A DNA stretch of 18,445 bases from NCBI GenBank assembly GCA_964547105.1, contig CAZJLO010000035.1, forward strand, positions 1-18,445, given 5' to 3'. Source of the stretch: RXOA01 sp964547105. GTDB lineage: Bacteria; Bipolaricaulota; Bipolaricaulia; UBA7950; UBA9294. Shown here piece after piece: positions 1 to 6,873 of the stretch (its first letter is position 1; the number at the start of each line of letters is the position of its first letter). The translations under genes were made by a program, and so were the position numbers. The notes below the pieces were generated by a model that searched no databases, was not told the origin of the DNA, and saw nothing but the letters and a program-made list of their open reading frames with translations.

Positions 1-230
1 ACGTGATGGAACAGCTCGTCTACTACGACCAGCGACAGGCGGTCGTTCAGACAGCTACCTTCGCGGACGTCATCGAGATCGGCAGCCGCAAGTTCGCTAC
101 CACGATCACGATAGAGGATGCGTATGGCGATCAGACTGTCCAGCGGATTGAGAGTCCTCGATTCGATTTCGAACTCGACCTCTTGTTTTTCAGCCTGGAG
201 ACGTTTGAGGCATGGGGGGATGGGGCATGA
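1..230 (+). CDS. Outer membrane lipoprotein-sorting protein, LolA-like (C-terminal fragment)
   Basis: The reading frame is open from the left edge, so only about the last 75 residues are visible and the true start lies outside the window. The fragment has the pattern of the C-terminal half of LolA-like 'outer membrane lipoprotein-sorting' proteins: a YYDQ turn, a TATFADVIEIGSRKF strand with the family's 'G-r-x-(F/W)-x-T' feature, a conserved T before 'VQRIESPRFDFEL', and a final 'FFSLETFE' strand. Such periplasmic proteins bind acyl chains or lipoproteins and often sit next to an FtsX-type permease and a LolD-type ATPase, as here. The stop overlaps the next gene start (ATGA at 227-230), so the two are probably translationally coupled. 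Family assignment rests on this short fragment plus context. Confidence 0.7.
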   Translation, partial: VMEQLVYYDQRQAVVQTATFADVIEIGSRKFATTITIEDAYGDQTVQRIESPRFDFELDLLFFSLETFEAWGDGA

Positions 231-1462
231 AAGCGGCGATACGACACATGATGCGCAATCGTCGCCGGACGATCCTGACATTGTGCGCTGTGCTGATCCC
301 CGTCTACTTCCTGATCATGATGTTTGGGTTCGTCAACAGCATGATGCAAGACATGTTCGAAACGTCGACAAGGTTCGATACGGGCCATGTTCAGATTCGG
401 GCGGAAGAGACCAAGGGATCAGGGTCGGCCATGCCACTCATCCGCGACACGTCGGATGCTCTGACTGCACTGGCGTCGATCGAGGGGATCGAGTGGTCGA
501 CGGTACGGCTCGATCTTCCGGCACTGGCCAGCGTCGGCGAGCGCACGCGAACCGTCTATCTTCGTGGCGTGGTTCCCGAAGAGATCGATCCCGTAAGCAA
601 CATGAGCGAGTGGATCATCGACGGGGAATTCCTCACCAGTGCCAGCGACGGGGTTCTGGTGGGACAAGAGTTGGCGGAACTGCTTGATCTGAAGGTCGGA
701 GACGACATGGTGCTCCTCGGTGTCCATCCCGACGCCAGCCTGGGTGCGCTTCGGGCACCCATTGTCGGCATCTTCGATGCGCCGGAGGCAACCATGGGCC
801 GCTCGATGGTCGTCGCCAATCTGGCAACAGCTCGTCGATTGGCTCGAAGCGAGACCGCCGCCTCAGCGATCGTGCTTCGCGTCGACGGTGTCACGGGTCC
901 GTGGAACACGAGCCGGTTGGATCAAACGATGGCAGCGCTAAGCGCCTCATTGCCAGCAGGATACGATGTCAAAGGGTGGTTGGACCTGGTGCCGTTTATC
1001 GAGACCTATCTGAATATTCTGACGCCAGTGATGGTGATCATGGCTGCCATTTTCTTCGGGCTCGGCGCACTGGTCGTTGTGAACACGCTGTACCTGTCCG
1101 TGATGGAACGAACGCGTGAGATCGGACTGATTCTCGCGCTGGGTTCGTCCCGGATCCGGGTGATGGCAATGGTGCTCACCGAGGCCGGGATCATCACCGT
1201 GGCGGGCGCCTTCTATGGAACCCTCGTGGGTGTGGGCCTCGTCCTCATCGTTCAAGCGTTTGGCGGCATTCCATTGTGGGGCCAGCTGGCGGATTACATG
1301 AAGGAAATGGGAATTAGTCCCGTGCTCAACATGAGCATTCGGGCGAGCCAAGTGCTCTTGTCCGCAGGCGTGATGGCCGTCATCGCCCTGCTTGCATCCT
1401 GGCTGCCGGCGCGAAGAGCTTCGAAATTGGAGCCGATGGAGGCGATGCGATATGTCGAATAG
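227..1462 (+). CDS. ABC transporter permease, FtsX/MacB type (LolC/E-like)
   Basis: A 411-residue inner-membrane permease. It has the MacB/FtsX layout: one N-terminal membrane helix (about residues 14-36), a periplasmic domain (about 40-255), then three C-terminal helices (about 264-290, 315-343 and 374-394). The cytoplasmic loop MERTREIGLILALGSSRIRV (293-312) is the classic FtsX coupling segment, and the C terminus 'ARRASKLEPMEAMRYVE' is the usual ending of these permeases. The start at 227 is preferred over the in-frame ATG at 212 because it gives the typical MKxxIRxMxRNRRRT opening and an ATGA overlap with the gene before. With the ATPase after it, it probably moves a lipid or lipoprotein from the inner membrane to the LolA-like carrier. 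Only one permease is visible, so it would act as a homodimer or with a partner outside the window. The substrate is inferred. Confidence 0.9.
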   Translation: MKAAIRHMMRNRRRTILTLCAVLIPVYFLIMMFGFVNSMMQDMFETSTRFDTGHVQIRAEETKGSGSAMPLIRDTSDALTALASIEGIEWSTVRLDLPALASVGERTRTVYLRGVVPEEIDPVSNMSEWIIDGEFLTSASDGVLVGQELAELLDLKVGDDMVLLGVHPDASLGALRAPIVGIFDAPEATMGRSMVVANLATARRLARSETAASAIVLRVDGVTGPWNTSRLDQTMAALSASLPAGYDVKGWLDLVPFIETYLNILTPVMVIMAAIFFGLGALVVVNTLYLSVMERTREIGLILALGSSRIRVMAMVLTEAGIITVAGAFYGTLVGVGLVLIVQAFGGIPLWGQLADYMKEMGISPVLNMSIRASQVLLSAGVMAVIALLASWLPARRASKLEPMEAMRYVE

Positions 1463-2180
1463 CCCCTTGATTCAGACGGTGGATCTGAAGAAGACGTACG
1501 TGGCGGAATCGGTCGAGACCCCGGCGTTGCGCGGCGTGGCCATGGAATTGCACGAACGCGAGTTTACCGCCATCGCCGGGCCGTCCGGCTCGGGGAAGTC
1601 GACACTGCTGCATCTCCTGGGTGGGCTCGACCGGCCTACCGAAGGCGAGATCTTCCTCGAAGGACAGCCGATGTCGGAGCTGTCCAGAGATCAGCTGGCC
1701 AAGCTGCGGCTTTCCAACATCGGGTTCGTGTTTCAGGCCTACAACCTAATCCCCGTGCTCACCGTGCTGGAAAACACGGCGTTCGTGCTCGAATTGCAGG
1801 GCGTGGCCAGAAGAGAGCGCATCTCACGTGCCCAGAGAATCCTTTCCGAGCTGGGCATCGAGCAGTATGCCGATCAGTATCCGCATCGAATCTCCGGCGG
1901 CGAGCAGCAACGTGTCGCGGTGGCACGCGCTGTGGTGGGTGAGCCGTCGATTGTCCTTGCCGACGAGCCGACGGCCAACCTGGACACGGCGACCAGCCAC
2001 GATCTGATCGATCTGATGCGCCGCCTCAACGAGCACAAAGGGGCGACGTTCCTGTTCGCCACCCACGACAGCCGACTCCTCGATCGAGTGAACCGGCTGA
2101 TCACGCTTGTCGACGGCATGGTCGCCGAGGATGTCGTACAAGAATCTCCCGATGAGAGGATCGAGACCGCTGCTTCGTAG
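1452..2180 (+). CDS. ABC transporter ATP-binding protein, LolD/MacB type
   Basis: A 242-residue ATPase with every expected motif: Walker A GPSGSGKST (43-51), Q-loop Q95 in FVFQAYNLIP, signature SGGEQQRVAVARA (148-160), Walker B IVLADEPTANLD (167-178) and switch histidine H205. The Q-loop context and the ALRGV opening are typical of the LolD/MacB/FtsE group. The start at 1452 was chosen because GGAGG at 1438-1442 is well placed and the N terminus then begins just before the first strand; the longer frame from 1392 lies inside the permease gene. It overlaps the permease by 11 bases and is its energy-supplying partner. It could serve lipoprotein sorting or efflux; the LolA-like neighbour favours the first. 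Confidence 0.95.
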   Translation: MSNSPLIQTVDLKKTYVAESVETPALRGVAMELHEREFTAIAGPSGSGKSTLLHLLGGLDRPTEGEIFLEGQPMSELSRDQLAKLRLSNIGFVFQAYNLIPVLTVLENTAFVLELQGVARRERISRAQRILSELGIEQYADQYPHRISGGEQQRVAVARAVVGEPSIVLADEPTANLDTATSHDLIDLMRRLNEHKGATFLFATHDSRLLDRVNRLITLVDGMVAEDVVQESPDERIETAAS

Positions 2181-2387
2181 GTTGCAGTGGTTGGCCTCGT
2201 CTTTGGAACCGAAGATGTCCGGTGGCCGATCCGGCGACCGGGCATCTTCATTGAATGGCGCCCGGTGTCCCCGGCATCCAGGCAAAGGAAGCCTGCAGGC
2301 CAGGCAGAGCAATCCGCAAGAGACATCCGGCCGGTCCGGGACTGTCCTCCGTCCTTTGAGAATGTTGTCGGGCGTGACAGCATTGCA

Positions 2388-2397
2388 GGGGAGGAGG
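2388..2397 (+). promoter_or_regulatory. Strong ribosome binding site deciding the 2403 start
   Basis: GGGGAGGAGG lies five bases before the ATG at 2403. It is the strongest Shine-Dalgarno match in this part of the window and supports the short 75-residue gene over the longer in-frame ORF that begins at 2187. Confidence 0.75.
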
Positions 2398-2402
2398 AAA
2401 TC

Positions 2403-2630
2403 ATGCGCCTACAGCTGTGCCGAGTCGGATGGGTGGCCACCATTACCGGAGTGTCGTTCCTGGTGCGAGGGAATCTGTGTGACCAACGTTCGACGGCCCT
2501 GATCGGCATTGCCTTGACGATCATCGGCGTATCTCTTCTTGCCTGCAGTCGCTTCATGCTCCCAAAGCCGAAGCGTGACAACGGGATCAAGCCGCAGCCT
2601 CAACAGCCGCAACACTTGCGGAGCGACTGA
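2403..2630 (+). CDS. Small membrane protein of unknown function (75 aa)
   Basis: The protein has two hydrophobic stretches, about residues 8-20 (VGWVATITGVSFL) and 28-47 (STALIGIALTIIGVSLLACS). They are separated by a short loop (VRGNLCDQR), and a basic, Gln/Pro-rich tail (KPKRDNGIKPQPQQPQ) follows. This fits a small inner-membrane hairpin protein with a cytoplasmic tail. The very strong ribosome binding site argues that it is translated. It lies 222 bases after the ABC ATPase gene and is not clearly in that operon. I do not recognise a family. Confidence 0.6.
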   Translation: MRLQLCRVGWVATITGVSFLVRGNLCDQRSTALIGIALTIIGVSLLACSRFMLPKPKRDNGIKPQPQQPQHLRSD

Positions 2631-3104
2631 GGGCATGTCACCATCACGGTTGCCCGTCTTGCCGGCGGGCTGCAGTTCGCACGGTGACAGGCAGGCAGGA
2701 ACGCGGTGGAGCTCAAACACACAGCAGCGCTTGATCGACAATCCGTTTCGCACGTGCCAACCGCCCTGCCGCTGCCACGGTGTTCTGCCTTCAACAGACC
2801 GATCGACCGACATCCGATGCAATCGATCTTCGGTCGCACGTTGTTGAGGCGCGCCGGATTGGTTGTTCTCCGTGCTTTCGTGGAGAATCGTCGGAACGAG
2901 TAGTGAGCATCCATCGCCGGGTTTGTCTTGGGCCTGGATTGGAGGGATGTCGATGAAGCATCCGGAAGCGAGTCACGTCGCAGATCAAGTCGCTGAACCT
3001 GATCGTCAAGTGATGCGACATACTGTTTGGAGCGGAACGACGATGTCCAAGGAGCGACAACCGTTGAACTGCGAGGAAACCGGTCGGAGAACGAAAGGAG
3101 CTTT
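2631..3104. other. Long intergenic region before the sigma factor operon
   Basis: Some 474 bases hold no convincing gene except the doubtful small ORF at 2953-3126. Reading frames here give Cys/Arg/Ser-rich translations without domain-like patterns on either strand. The left end carries a nested inverted repeat (2636-2689). The promoter and any control sites of the sigma operon should lie here, but I found no pair of -35/-10 boxes with good spacing. An untranslated leader or a small RNA is possible and cannot be shown from sequence alone. Confidence 0.5.
2636..2689. repeat. Nested inverted repeat just after the small membrane protein gene
   Basis: The outer arms are TGTCACC (2636-2642) and GGTGACA (2683-2689); the inner arms are GCCCG (2652-2656) and CGGGC (2666-2670) around a nine-base loop. 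It begins six bases after a stop codon, which suggests a transcript end, but no T-tract follows, so it is not a canonical intrinsic terminator. Arms of this size also arise by chance. Confidence 0.3.
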
Positions 3105-3126
3105 GTGTCGGAGACGAGAGCCGTAA
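2953..3126 (+). CDS. Doubtful small ORF upstream of and overlapping the sigma factor gene
   Basis: This 57-residue frame has a GGAGGG site at 2941-2946 placed well for the ATG at 2953 (an ATG at 2947 is too close to it). It runs 22 bases into the sigma factor gene in another frame. The translation is polar, basic at its C-terminal end (RRTKGALCRRREP) and matches nothing I know. It could be a leader peptide coupling translation to the sigma factor, or chance. The ribosome binding site and the overlap are the only support. Confidence 0.25.
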   Translation: MKHPEASHVADQVAEPDRQVMRHTVWSGTTMSKERQPLNCEETGRRTKGALCRRREP

Positions 3127-3629
3127 TCGACGACCAAAGGCTGCTCTCGCTTGTAGCGGCGGGGAGGGACGAGGCGTTTCATCGCTTCTATGACGAATAC
3201 GCGAACCGCGTGTTCCGTTACGCGCTCACCCTGCTACGAAGCCGACACCTGGCCGAGGAGGTCGTGCAAGAGACGATGGTTGCCGTGTGGCGGTCAGCCT
3301 CGAAGTATGCAGGTTTGTCCAAGGTATCGACATGGGTCTTCGGCATCGCTCGAAACAAGGCGTTCGGGCTGCTGCGCCGCGAGGAGCGCGGAAGTCGGCA
3401 TCCGGATATCAAGCTGGTGGAGCCTGATCCTGCCGATGCCATCTCTCGTGAGCAGCGAGTGCTTCAAGCGCTCAATACCTTGCCGCAAGAACAGCGAGAG
3501 GTCGTGTTTCTTGCATTCTACGAAGGACTTGCCTACCAGGAGGTTGCCCATCTTCTTGACATCCCTGAGGGAACCGTGAAGTCACGTATGTACCACGCGA
3601 AGCGGAAGCTTGCGGAGGTCTTGGCATGA
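3105..3629 (+). CDS. ECF-type RNA polymerase sigma factor
   Basis: A 174-residue group 4 (ECF) sigma-70 factor. Region 2 spans about residues 20-90, with DEAFHRFYDEYANRVFRYAL, then AEEVVQETMVAVWRSASKY and the promoter-melting segment STWVFGIARNKAFGLLRRE. Region 4 is about 120-172, with LPQEQREVVFLAFYEGLAYQ and the helix-turn-helix EVAHLLDIPEGTVKSRMYHA. The GTG at 3105 was chosen because AAAGGAG ends four bases before it and the protein then has the normal family length; a TTG at 3027 would add 26 polar residues with no counterpart. The stop overlaps the anti-sigma start (ATGA at 3626-3629), as is usual for ECF/anti-sigma pairs. Its target promoters are unknown; the downstream genes and its own operon are the first candidates. 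Confidence 0.95.
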   Translation: MSETRAVIDDQRLLSLVAAGRDEAFHRFYDEYANRVFRYALTLLRSRHLAEEVVQETMVAVWRSASKYAGLSKVSTWVFGIARNKAFGLLRREERGSRHPDIKLVEPDPADAISREQRVLQALNTLPQEQREVVFLAFYEGLAYQEVAHLLDIPEGTVKSRMYHAKRKLAEVLA

Positions 3630-4015
3630 TCACGTGCAATGAGGCAAGAGAACTGATTCCTTGGTACGTTGCCGGAAGTCTCTGTGCACATGAGGTTGGA
3701 GAGCTGGCGGTGCATGTTGCCGATTGCTCCGATTGTCGCGCACAACTTGCGCAGGACGTATCCCTTGGAATCGAATTGGAGGGGGCGCTGAAGAGTCTCC
3801 CTGGCGTCCCCACCGGCGGATTCGAGAGGGTGTCTCGACATGTCAAACGACTCCCGTCCCCCGGAGTAGATATCGGATCGTTTCTTGCCGGGTTGTCGGT
3901 GGGGCTGTCGGCGCGAGGCAGTGGAACTCCGCTGAAGGCGGATTTGAAGCTCCTTGGGTATCGAATCCCGCTTCTTGGAAACGAAGATAAGGTAGGAGGA
4001 CGCCATGACCGATGA
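3626..4015 (+). CDS. Zinc-finger anti-sigma factor (ZAS-like), no membrane segment
   Basis: The N-terminal 40 residues match the ZAS fold of anti-sigma factors: an opening MITCNEARELIPWYVAGSL, then H30-x3-C34-x2-C37, the classic zinc ligand set. The domain would bind and hold the upstream sigma factor inactive. The remaining 90 residues show no clear membrane helix; a mildly hydrophobic stretch (DIGSFLAGLSVGL, about 81-93) is interrupted by charge and is too short. It is therefore predicted to be soluble, unlike many envelope-linked anti-sigma factors, or to reach the membrane through a partner such as the 78-residue protein two genes on. It overlaps the sigma gene by four bases and the next gene by 11 bases. 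Confidence 0.85.
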   Translation: MITCNEARELIPWYVAGSLCAHEVGELAVHVADCSDCRAQLAQDVSLGIELEGALKSLPGVPTGGFERVSRHVKRLPSPGVDIGSFLAGLSVGLSARGSGTPLKADLKLLGYRIPLLGNEDKVGGRHDR

Positions 4016-4430
4016 GCGGTTTGGAGAGGACTTGCGCCGAGAGATCAAGGATCGGATCCATGAGGAACTCGGCAAGATCAAAGACGTCAGGATCGAAATG
4101 GACGAGCGCGATGAGAGGAGGGGCACTGGAGGGAGAAAATCCGAAGAGCTGAGGGATGTGATGGAAACTGGCGGCACGGTGCTACCCGCCCGTCTCGGTG
4201 GTCTGCGCGACGTACTCTACTCGAAGAGCGCTGCGGAGAACATGGGCGATGCTGTCGGAACGTTCTACAAGAAACTGGTGGATGCCGGCATGTCGAAAGA
4301 AGTCGCGTTGGAGATGGCTCAGGGGTACATGTTGAACCTTCGCGAGGTGTTTACGTCGAAGAGCTTTGACATGGGGAATCTCCATGGGCATCGCGATCGG
4401 GATCGAGACCGGGATAGGGAGGAAGACTGA
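4005..4430 (+). CDS. Unknown charged protein of the sigma factor operon (141 aa)
   Basis: A very polar protein. Residues 1-55 are highly charged and probably helical or coiled coil (DLRREIKDRIHEELGKIKDV); residues 60-118 look folded and helical. The C terminus is a low-complexity tail of repeated Arg-Asp after HGHR (127-139). Residues 95-108 hold a motif, GMSKEVALEMAQGY, that recurs in the next gene. Perfect AGGAGG (3994-3999) lies five bases before the ATG, and the start lies inside the anti-sigma gene, so it belongs to the operon. No signal peptide or membrane segment is seen. Function unknown; an accessory regulator or scaffold is only a guess. Confidence 0.85.
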   Translation: MTDERFGEDLRREIKDRIHEELGKIKDVRIEMDERDERRGTGGRKSEELRDVMETGGTVLPARLGGLRDVLYSKSAAENMGDAVGTFYKKLVDAGMSKEVALEMAQGYMLNLREVFTSKSFDMGNLHGHRDRDRDRDREED

Positions 4431-4435
4431 TTCGC

Positions 4436-4672
4436 GTGCTTCGTAGATTCCGGGCGCTGATCGCAGTGCCTGATATTGTCTTTTCGATACTTCTTCTGGT
4501 TGCAGGAGCAGGACGGTTCGTCGTCTCGCTTTGGTGGCGCCGCAATCTCGCGGCGTGGCGACTCGAACGTCGCTTGCGCAGTTATGGGATTGATGCGGAA
4601 ATCGCCGAGGAGCTGGCGGAGCAGTACCGCGACATGGGAAAACCTCTCAAATACTTGCGTTCGCGGTCCTGA
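4436..4672 (+). CDS. Small membrane-anchored protein of the sigma factor operon (78 aa)
   Basis: The N terminus MLRRFR is followed by one hydrophobic segment (about residues 8-33, ALIAVPDIVFSILLLVAGAG), then WWRR and an amphipathic, charged C-terminal domain. Residues 51-64 (GIDAEIAEELAEQY) repeat the motif found at residues 95-108 of the preceding protein. It starts with GTG five bases after the previous stop; GGGAGGAAG at 4417-4425 can serve as its ribosome binding site. A basic N terminus and WWRR on the other side of the helix leave topology unclear. It could anchor the soluble operon partners to the membrane; that is inference. Confidence 0.75.
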   Translation: MLRRFRALIAVPDIVFSILLLVAGAGRFVVSLWWRRNLAAWRLERRLRSYGIDAEIAEELAEQYRDMGKPLKYLRSRS

Positions 4673-4722
4673 TGCTCCGTGCGATCACCCGGCGCCCGCT
4701 TTCGAGACCAAGACGATGAACC

Positions 4723-4751
4723 TTGCCCCCGCAATTGCCACTGAGTATCCT
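4723..4751 (+). promoter_or_regulatory. Candidate sigma-70 promoter before the beta-rich protein gene
   Basis: TTGCCC (4723-4728) and TATCCT (4746-4751) are separated by exactly 17 bases, each box matching four of six consensus positions. Transcription would start near 4758, about 20 bases before the GTG. It lies in the only gap between the sigma operon and the next gene, but matches of this quality are common by chance. Confidence 0.3.
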
Positions 4752-4777
4752 GCATGGTCGCGTGATCTGACAATGGG

Positions 4778-5950
4778 GTGATTGGTTTGAAGCGGAAGCT
4801 GAGGGGACTTTTTCTTGTAGGGCTGGGATCGATTGTGGTATTCGGCTTGGCGGCAGTGGCGGCGTCGGTTTGCGACTACCATGCGCCCCAGACGGATCTT
4901 GTCGACGCTCGACTCGATTTCAGCTATCGCTACTTCGACGATCCATCGACACTGGGGCCGGAAATCGACTCGGGTTGGATGAAACTCAGCTATGCCCAGC
5001 TCTACGATTCGCCAGATTTCGGGTACTCGCTGAATGGTCTTGCGCGGATCAACCTTAGCTCGATCACACCGTCTTCAGGAAGTGGGCAGATTAACGGCAC
5101 GGCCCGCTACTACTCCGAACGGGATCTTCCTGTGTATGTTTTCGGTGAAGCTGACGGCGTTGCCGACATCTTGGCGGTTGATTCGGAATTGGGATTGAAT
5201 CTGCGTGCCGGGATCGGATACGGCCGCTTCTACGACGTCACGCCGCTAGCAAGGGCTCTGCAATTCCAGACCGGGTTGATCGGAATCGGGGTTCTCTCTG
5301 AACCACTTGCTGATGGAGTGCTGATGCAGATCGCGACCGAGATCGGGCGGCAGATCGAGTATGACAGCACGAGTGACCTGGTGACGATGATCGAGACGAT
5401 CATCGAGAACGACACCGGCGTTTTTCTCGATGCTCGGGCGCTGCTGCTAATTGAGGAGACGCTCGCCTCCGCCGACATCAATCGGTATTGCGGATGGACG
5501 GTGCAAGCCGGCTTCGGAGTCGGCCTCTCGACGATGTCCGTTCCATCCGATCCTCTTCTCTCGTTTACCGCGGATTCGGCCCAGGCGGATGGGTACCGGG
5601 TGCAGTGGGCGTATCACATGGGGCTTTCCGGCCCCTATGAGCTTACCGCCGAATACGATTTAACCGCGTCAGCGTCATACGAGTACATCCTCCAGGAGAA
5701 CGCTTCGCTGGAAGGGACGTTTGCCTATCAGCGAAGCAAGGAGCGGAACGCTCAGCCGATCTGGAATGCTGGCGGAACCCTTGAACTGATGTTCGAAATC
5801 GGGACGGTTGACATGGCGATCCAACTCGAACTCACTAGGCGGGCTGATGGATGGGTGCGAGACCTGACGCTTTCCGCAAGCGTGGATCTCCTGGAATCGA
5901 AGCAGGTGCAGCGAACGTGGGAGTCAGGAACGTACGAACGTTCGAGTTAG
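4778..5950 (+). CDS. Exported beta-rich protein, probable outer membrane protein of unknown function
   Basis: The N terminus is a signal peptide: KRKLRG then a hydrophobic run ending AAVAASVC (about residues 5-32). The mature part is mostly alternating beta strands, seen as 'FSYRYFDD', 'WMKLSYAQLYDS', 'FGYSLNGLARINL', and at the C terminus strands such as 'YELTAEYDLTASASYEYI'. About residues 160-230 instead look helical (IATEIGRQI, TMIETIIEN, LLLIEETL), flanked by two similar glycine-rich strands (LRAGIGYG and VQAGFGVG). That suggests a barrel with a helical insert. The last residue is not aromatic, so a standard C-terminal barrel signal is missing. The GTG at 4778 has no good ribosome site; TTG at 4787, with GGGGTGAT just before it, is a real alternative and loses only three residues. 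No family recognised. Confidence 0.75.
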   Translation: MIGLKRKLRGLFLVGLGSIVVFGLAAVAASVCDYHAPQTDLVDARLDFSYRYFDDPSTLGPEIDSGWMKLSYAQLYDSPDFGYSLNGLARINLSSITPSSGSGQINGTARYYSERDLPVYVFGEADGVADILAVDSELGLNLRAGIGYGRFYDVTPLARALQFQTGLIGIGVLSEPLADGVLMQIATEIGRQIEYDSTSDLVTMIETIIENDTGVFLDARALLLIEETLASADINRYCGWTVQAGFGVGLSTMSVPSDPLLSFTADSAQADGYRVQWAYHMGLSGPYELTAEYDLTASASYEYILQENASLEGTFAYQRSKERNAQPIWNAGGTLELMFEIGTVDMAIQLELTRRADGWVRDLTLSASVDLLESKQVQRTWESGTYERSS

Positions 5951-5994
5951 TAGCTTGCTTCCGTGCTGATCGCTGGCCGACCGCACGTGAAGAC

Positions 5995-5999
5995 GGAGG
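5995..5999 (+). promoter_or_regulatory. Ribosome binding site deciding the 6008 start
   Basis: GGAGG ends eight bases before the TTG at 6008. The GTG at 5963 has no such site, and the ATG at 6014 would be 14 bases away. This favours TTG 6008 as the start of the acyltransferase-like gene. Confidence 0.5.
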
Positions 6000-6007
6000 C
6001 TGCTGAG

Positions 6008-6691
6008 TTGTCCATGCCGGACGGAGTTCGATGGATTCGGCAATCGGAGTGGCCTAGACGAGTGACATTTGAGCATTATCGCACGTATACGCATCCGCAT
6101 TTCTCTCTGACGGCGAACGTGGATGTGGCCAGACTGTACGGAGTGCTTAAGGAAGTCGGAACCTCGTTTACGATCGGGATCACGTATGTGTTGGCGGCCG
6201 CGGCAAATCAGATCCCCGAGATGCGGCAAAGGATACGGGATTCCCAGGTTGTCGAGCACCGTCTTGTTCATCCGTCGATCACCGTGTTGAGGCCCGATCA
6301 GACGTTCTCTTTCTGCGAGCTGCCGTTTGAGTCACACTTCGGACGATTCCGCCGTCGGGCAGACGCAGCCATTGCGCAAGCAAGAAGCGGAGATGTTTCA
6401 TCGCTGGAGGATAGTCCGGATCGGGATGACTACCTCTTCCTGACCGGGATTCCCTGGGTGTCGTTCACGGGGTTCCAGCATCCTGTGAGCGGGTCTGCAG
6501 ATGATGCAGTCCCGAGGATCGCCTGGGGCAAGTTCTATGAGCACGGTGCAACATTGCTGCTTCCGCTGAATGTCCGCGTGCATCATGGGCTTGTCGATGG
6601 AGTTCACGTCGGAAGGTTCTATGAAGGAGTCGAGCGACTTCTGGCGGATTCGACTCAATGGGCGGACGACAGGAATCTCTCGGAGATGTAG
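6008..6691 (+). CDS. Chloramphenicol acetyltransferase-fold acyltransferase
   Basis: A protein of about 227 residues, close to the roughly 220 of the CAT family. The catalytic motif HHGLVDG (about 192-198), with His193 and Asp197, corresponds to the family's HHAxxDG. The N-terminal stretch FEHYRTYTHPHFSLTANVDV also matches the CAT pattern of a short strand, Pro-x-Phe and an NVDVT-like strand. The central GIPWVSFTGFQHP strand fits as well. The family uses acetyl-CoA to acylate a hydroxyl group. Here the gene sits between a beta-rich exported protein and the poly-gamma-glutamate genes, so a role in envelope or polymer modification is more likely than drug resistance, but the substrate cannot be read from sequence. 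TTG at 6008 is preferred because of the GGAGG at 5995. Confidence 0.85.
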   Translation: MSMPDGVRWIRQSEWPRRVTFEHYRTYTHPHFSLTANVDVARLYGVLKEVGTSFTIGITYVLAAAANQIPEMRQRIRDSQVVEHRLVHPSITVLRPDQTFSFCELPFESHFGRFRRRADAAIAQARSGDVSSLEDSPDRDDYLFLTGIPWVSFTGFQHPVSGSADDAVPRIAWGKFYEHGATLLLPLNVRVHHGLVDGVHVGRFYEGVERLLADSTQWADDRNLSEM

Positions 6692-6873
6692 GCGGCGGGC
6701 GCCCCTCTGCCGGCCCGGCAATCGAGCGAATGTCCGCTCTGTCTTCTGGCATGAGCCTTCCGTTGGGGCAGTGGCCGCTTGCAGGGAGTGGACGTACCAT
6801 CTGCTGAGTGTCTCACGAAGCTTGGATCTCGGCAAACGAAGGCGGGCAGTGCCTGAGGGCCGACGAACGAATC

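Noticed and set aside
2291..2300. 10-base palindrome GCCTGCAGGC in the gap after the ABC ATPase gene
   Set aside because: About 18 ten-base palindromes are expected by chance in a window of this length, and nothing else supports a site here.
1874..2590. A 238-residue minus-strand frame opposite the ABC ATPase gene
   Set aside because: It mirrors the ATPase coding strand, has a Ser/Arg-rich translation with no motif, and the opposite strand has all ATPase motifs.
2600..2914. Minus-strand and plus-strand frames of 65-104 codons in the long intergenic region
   Set aside because: Translations are rich in Cys, Arg and Ser without secondary-structure patterning, and none has a good ribosome binding site.
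2893..2928. GGAAC ... GTCT as an ECF-type autoregulated promoter of the sigma operon
   Set aside because: The boxes are 27 bases apart; ECF promoters normally have about 16-17, so this pair was not accepted.
5935..5944. 10-base palindrome CGAACGTTCG at the end of the beta-rich protein gene
   Set aside because: It lies inside the coding end, has no T-tract after it, and is of a size expected by chance.
6008..6691. Chloramphenicol resistance gene
   Set aside because: The fold and catalytic motif match CAT, but many such proteins act on other substrates, and no mobile element or other resistance gene is nearby. Resistance was not claimed.
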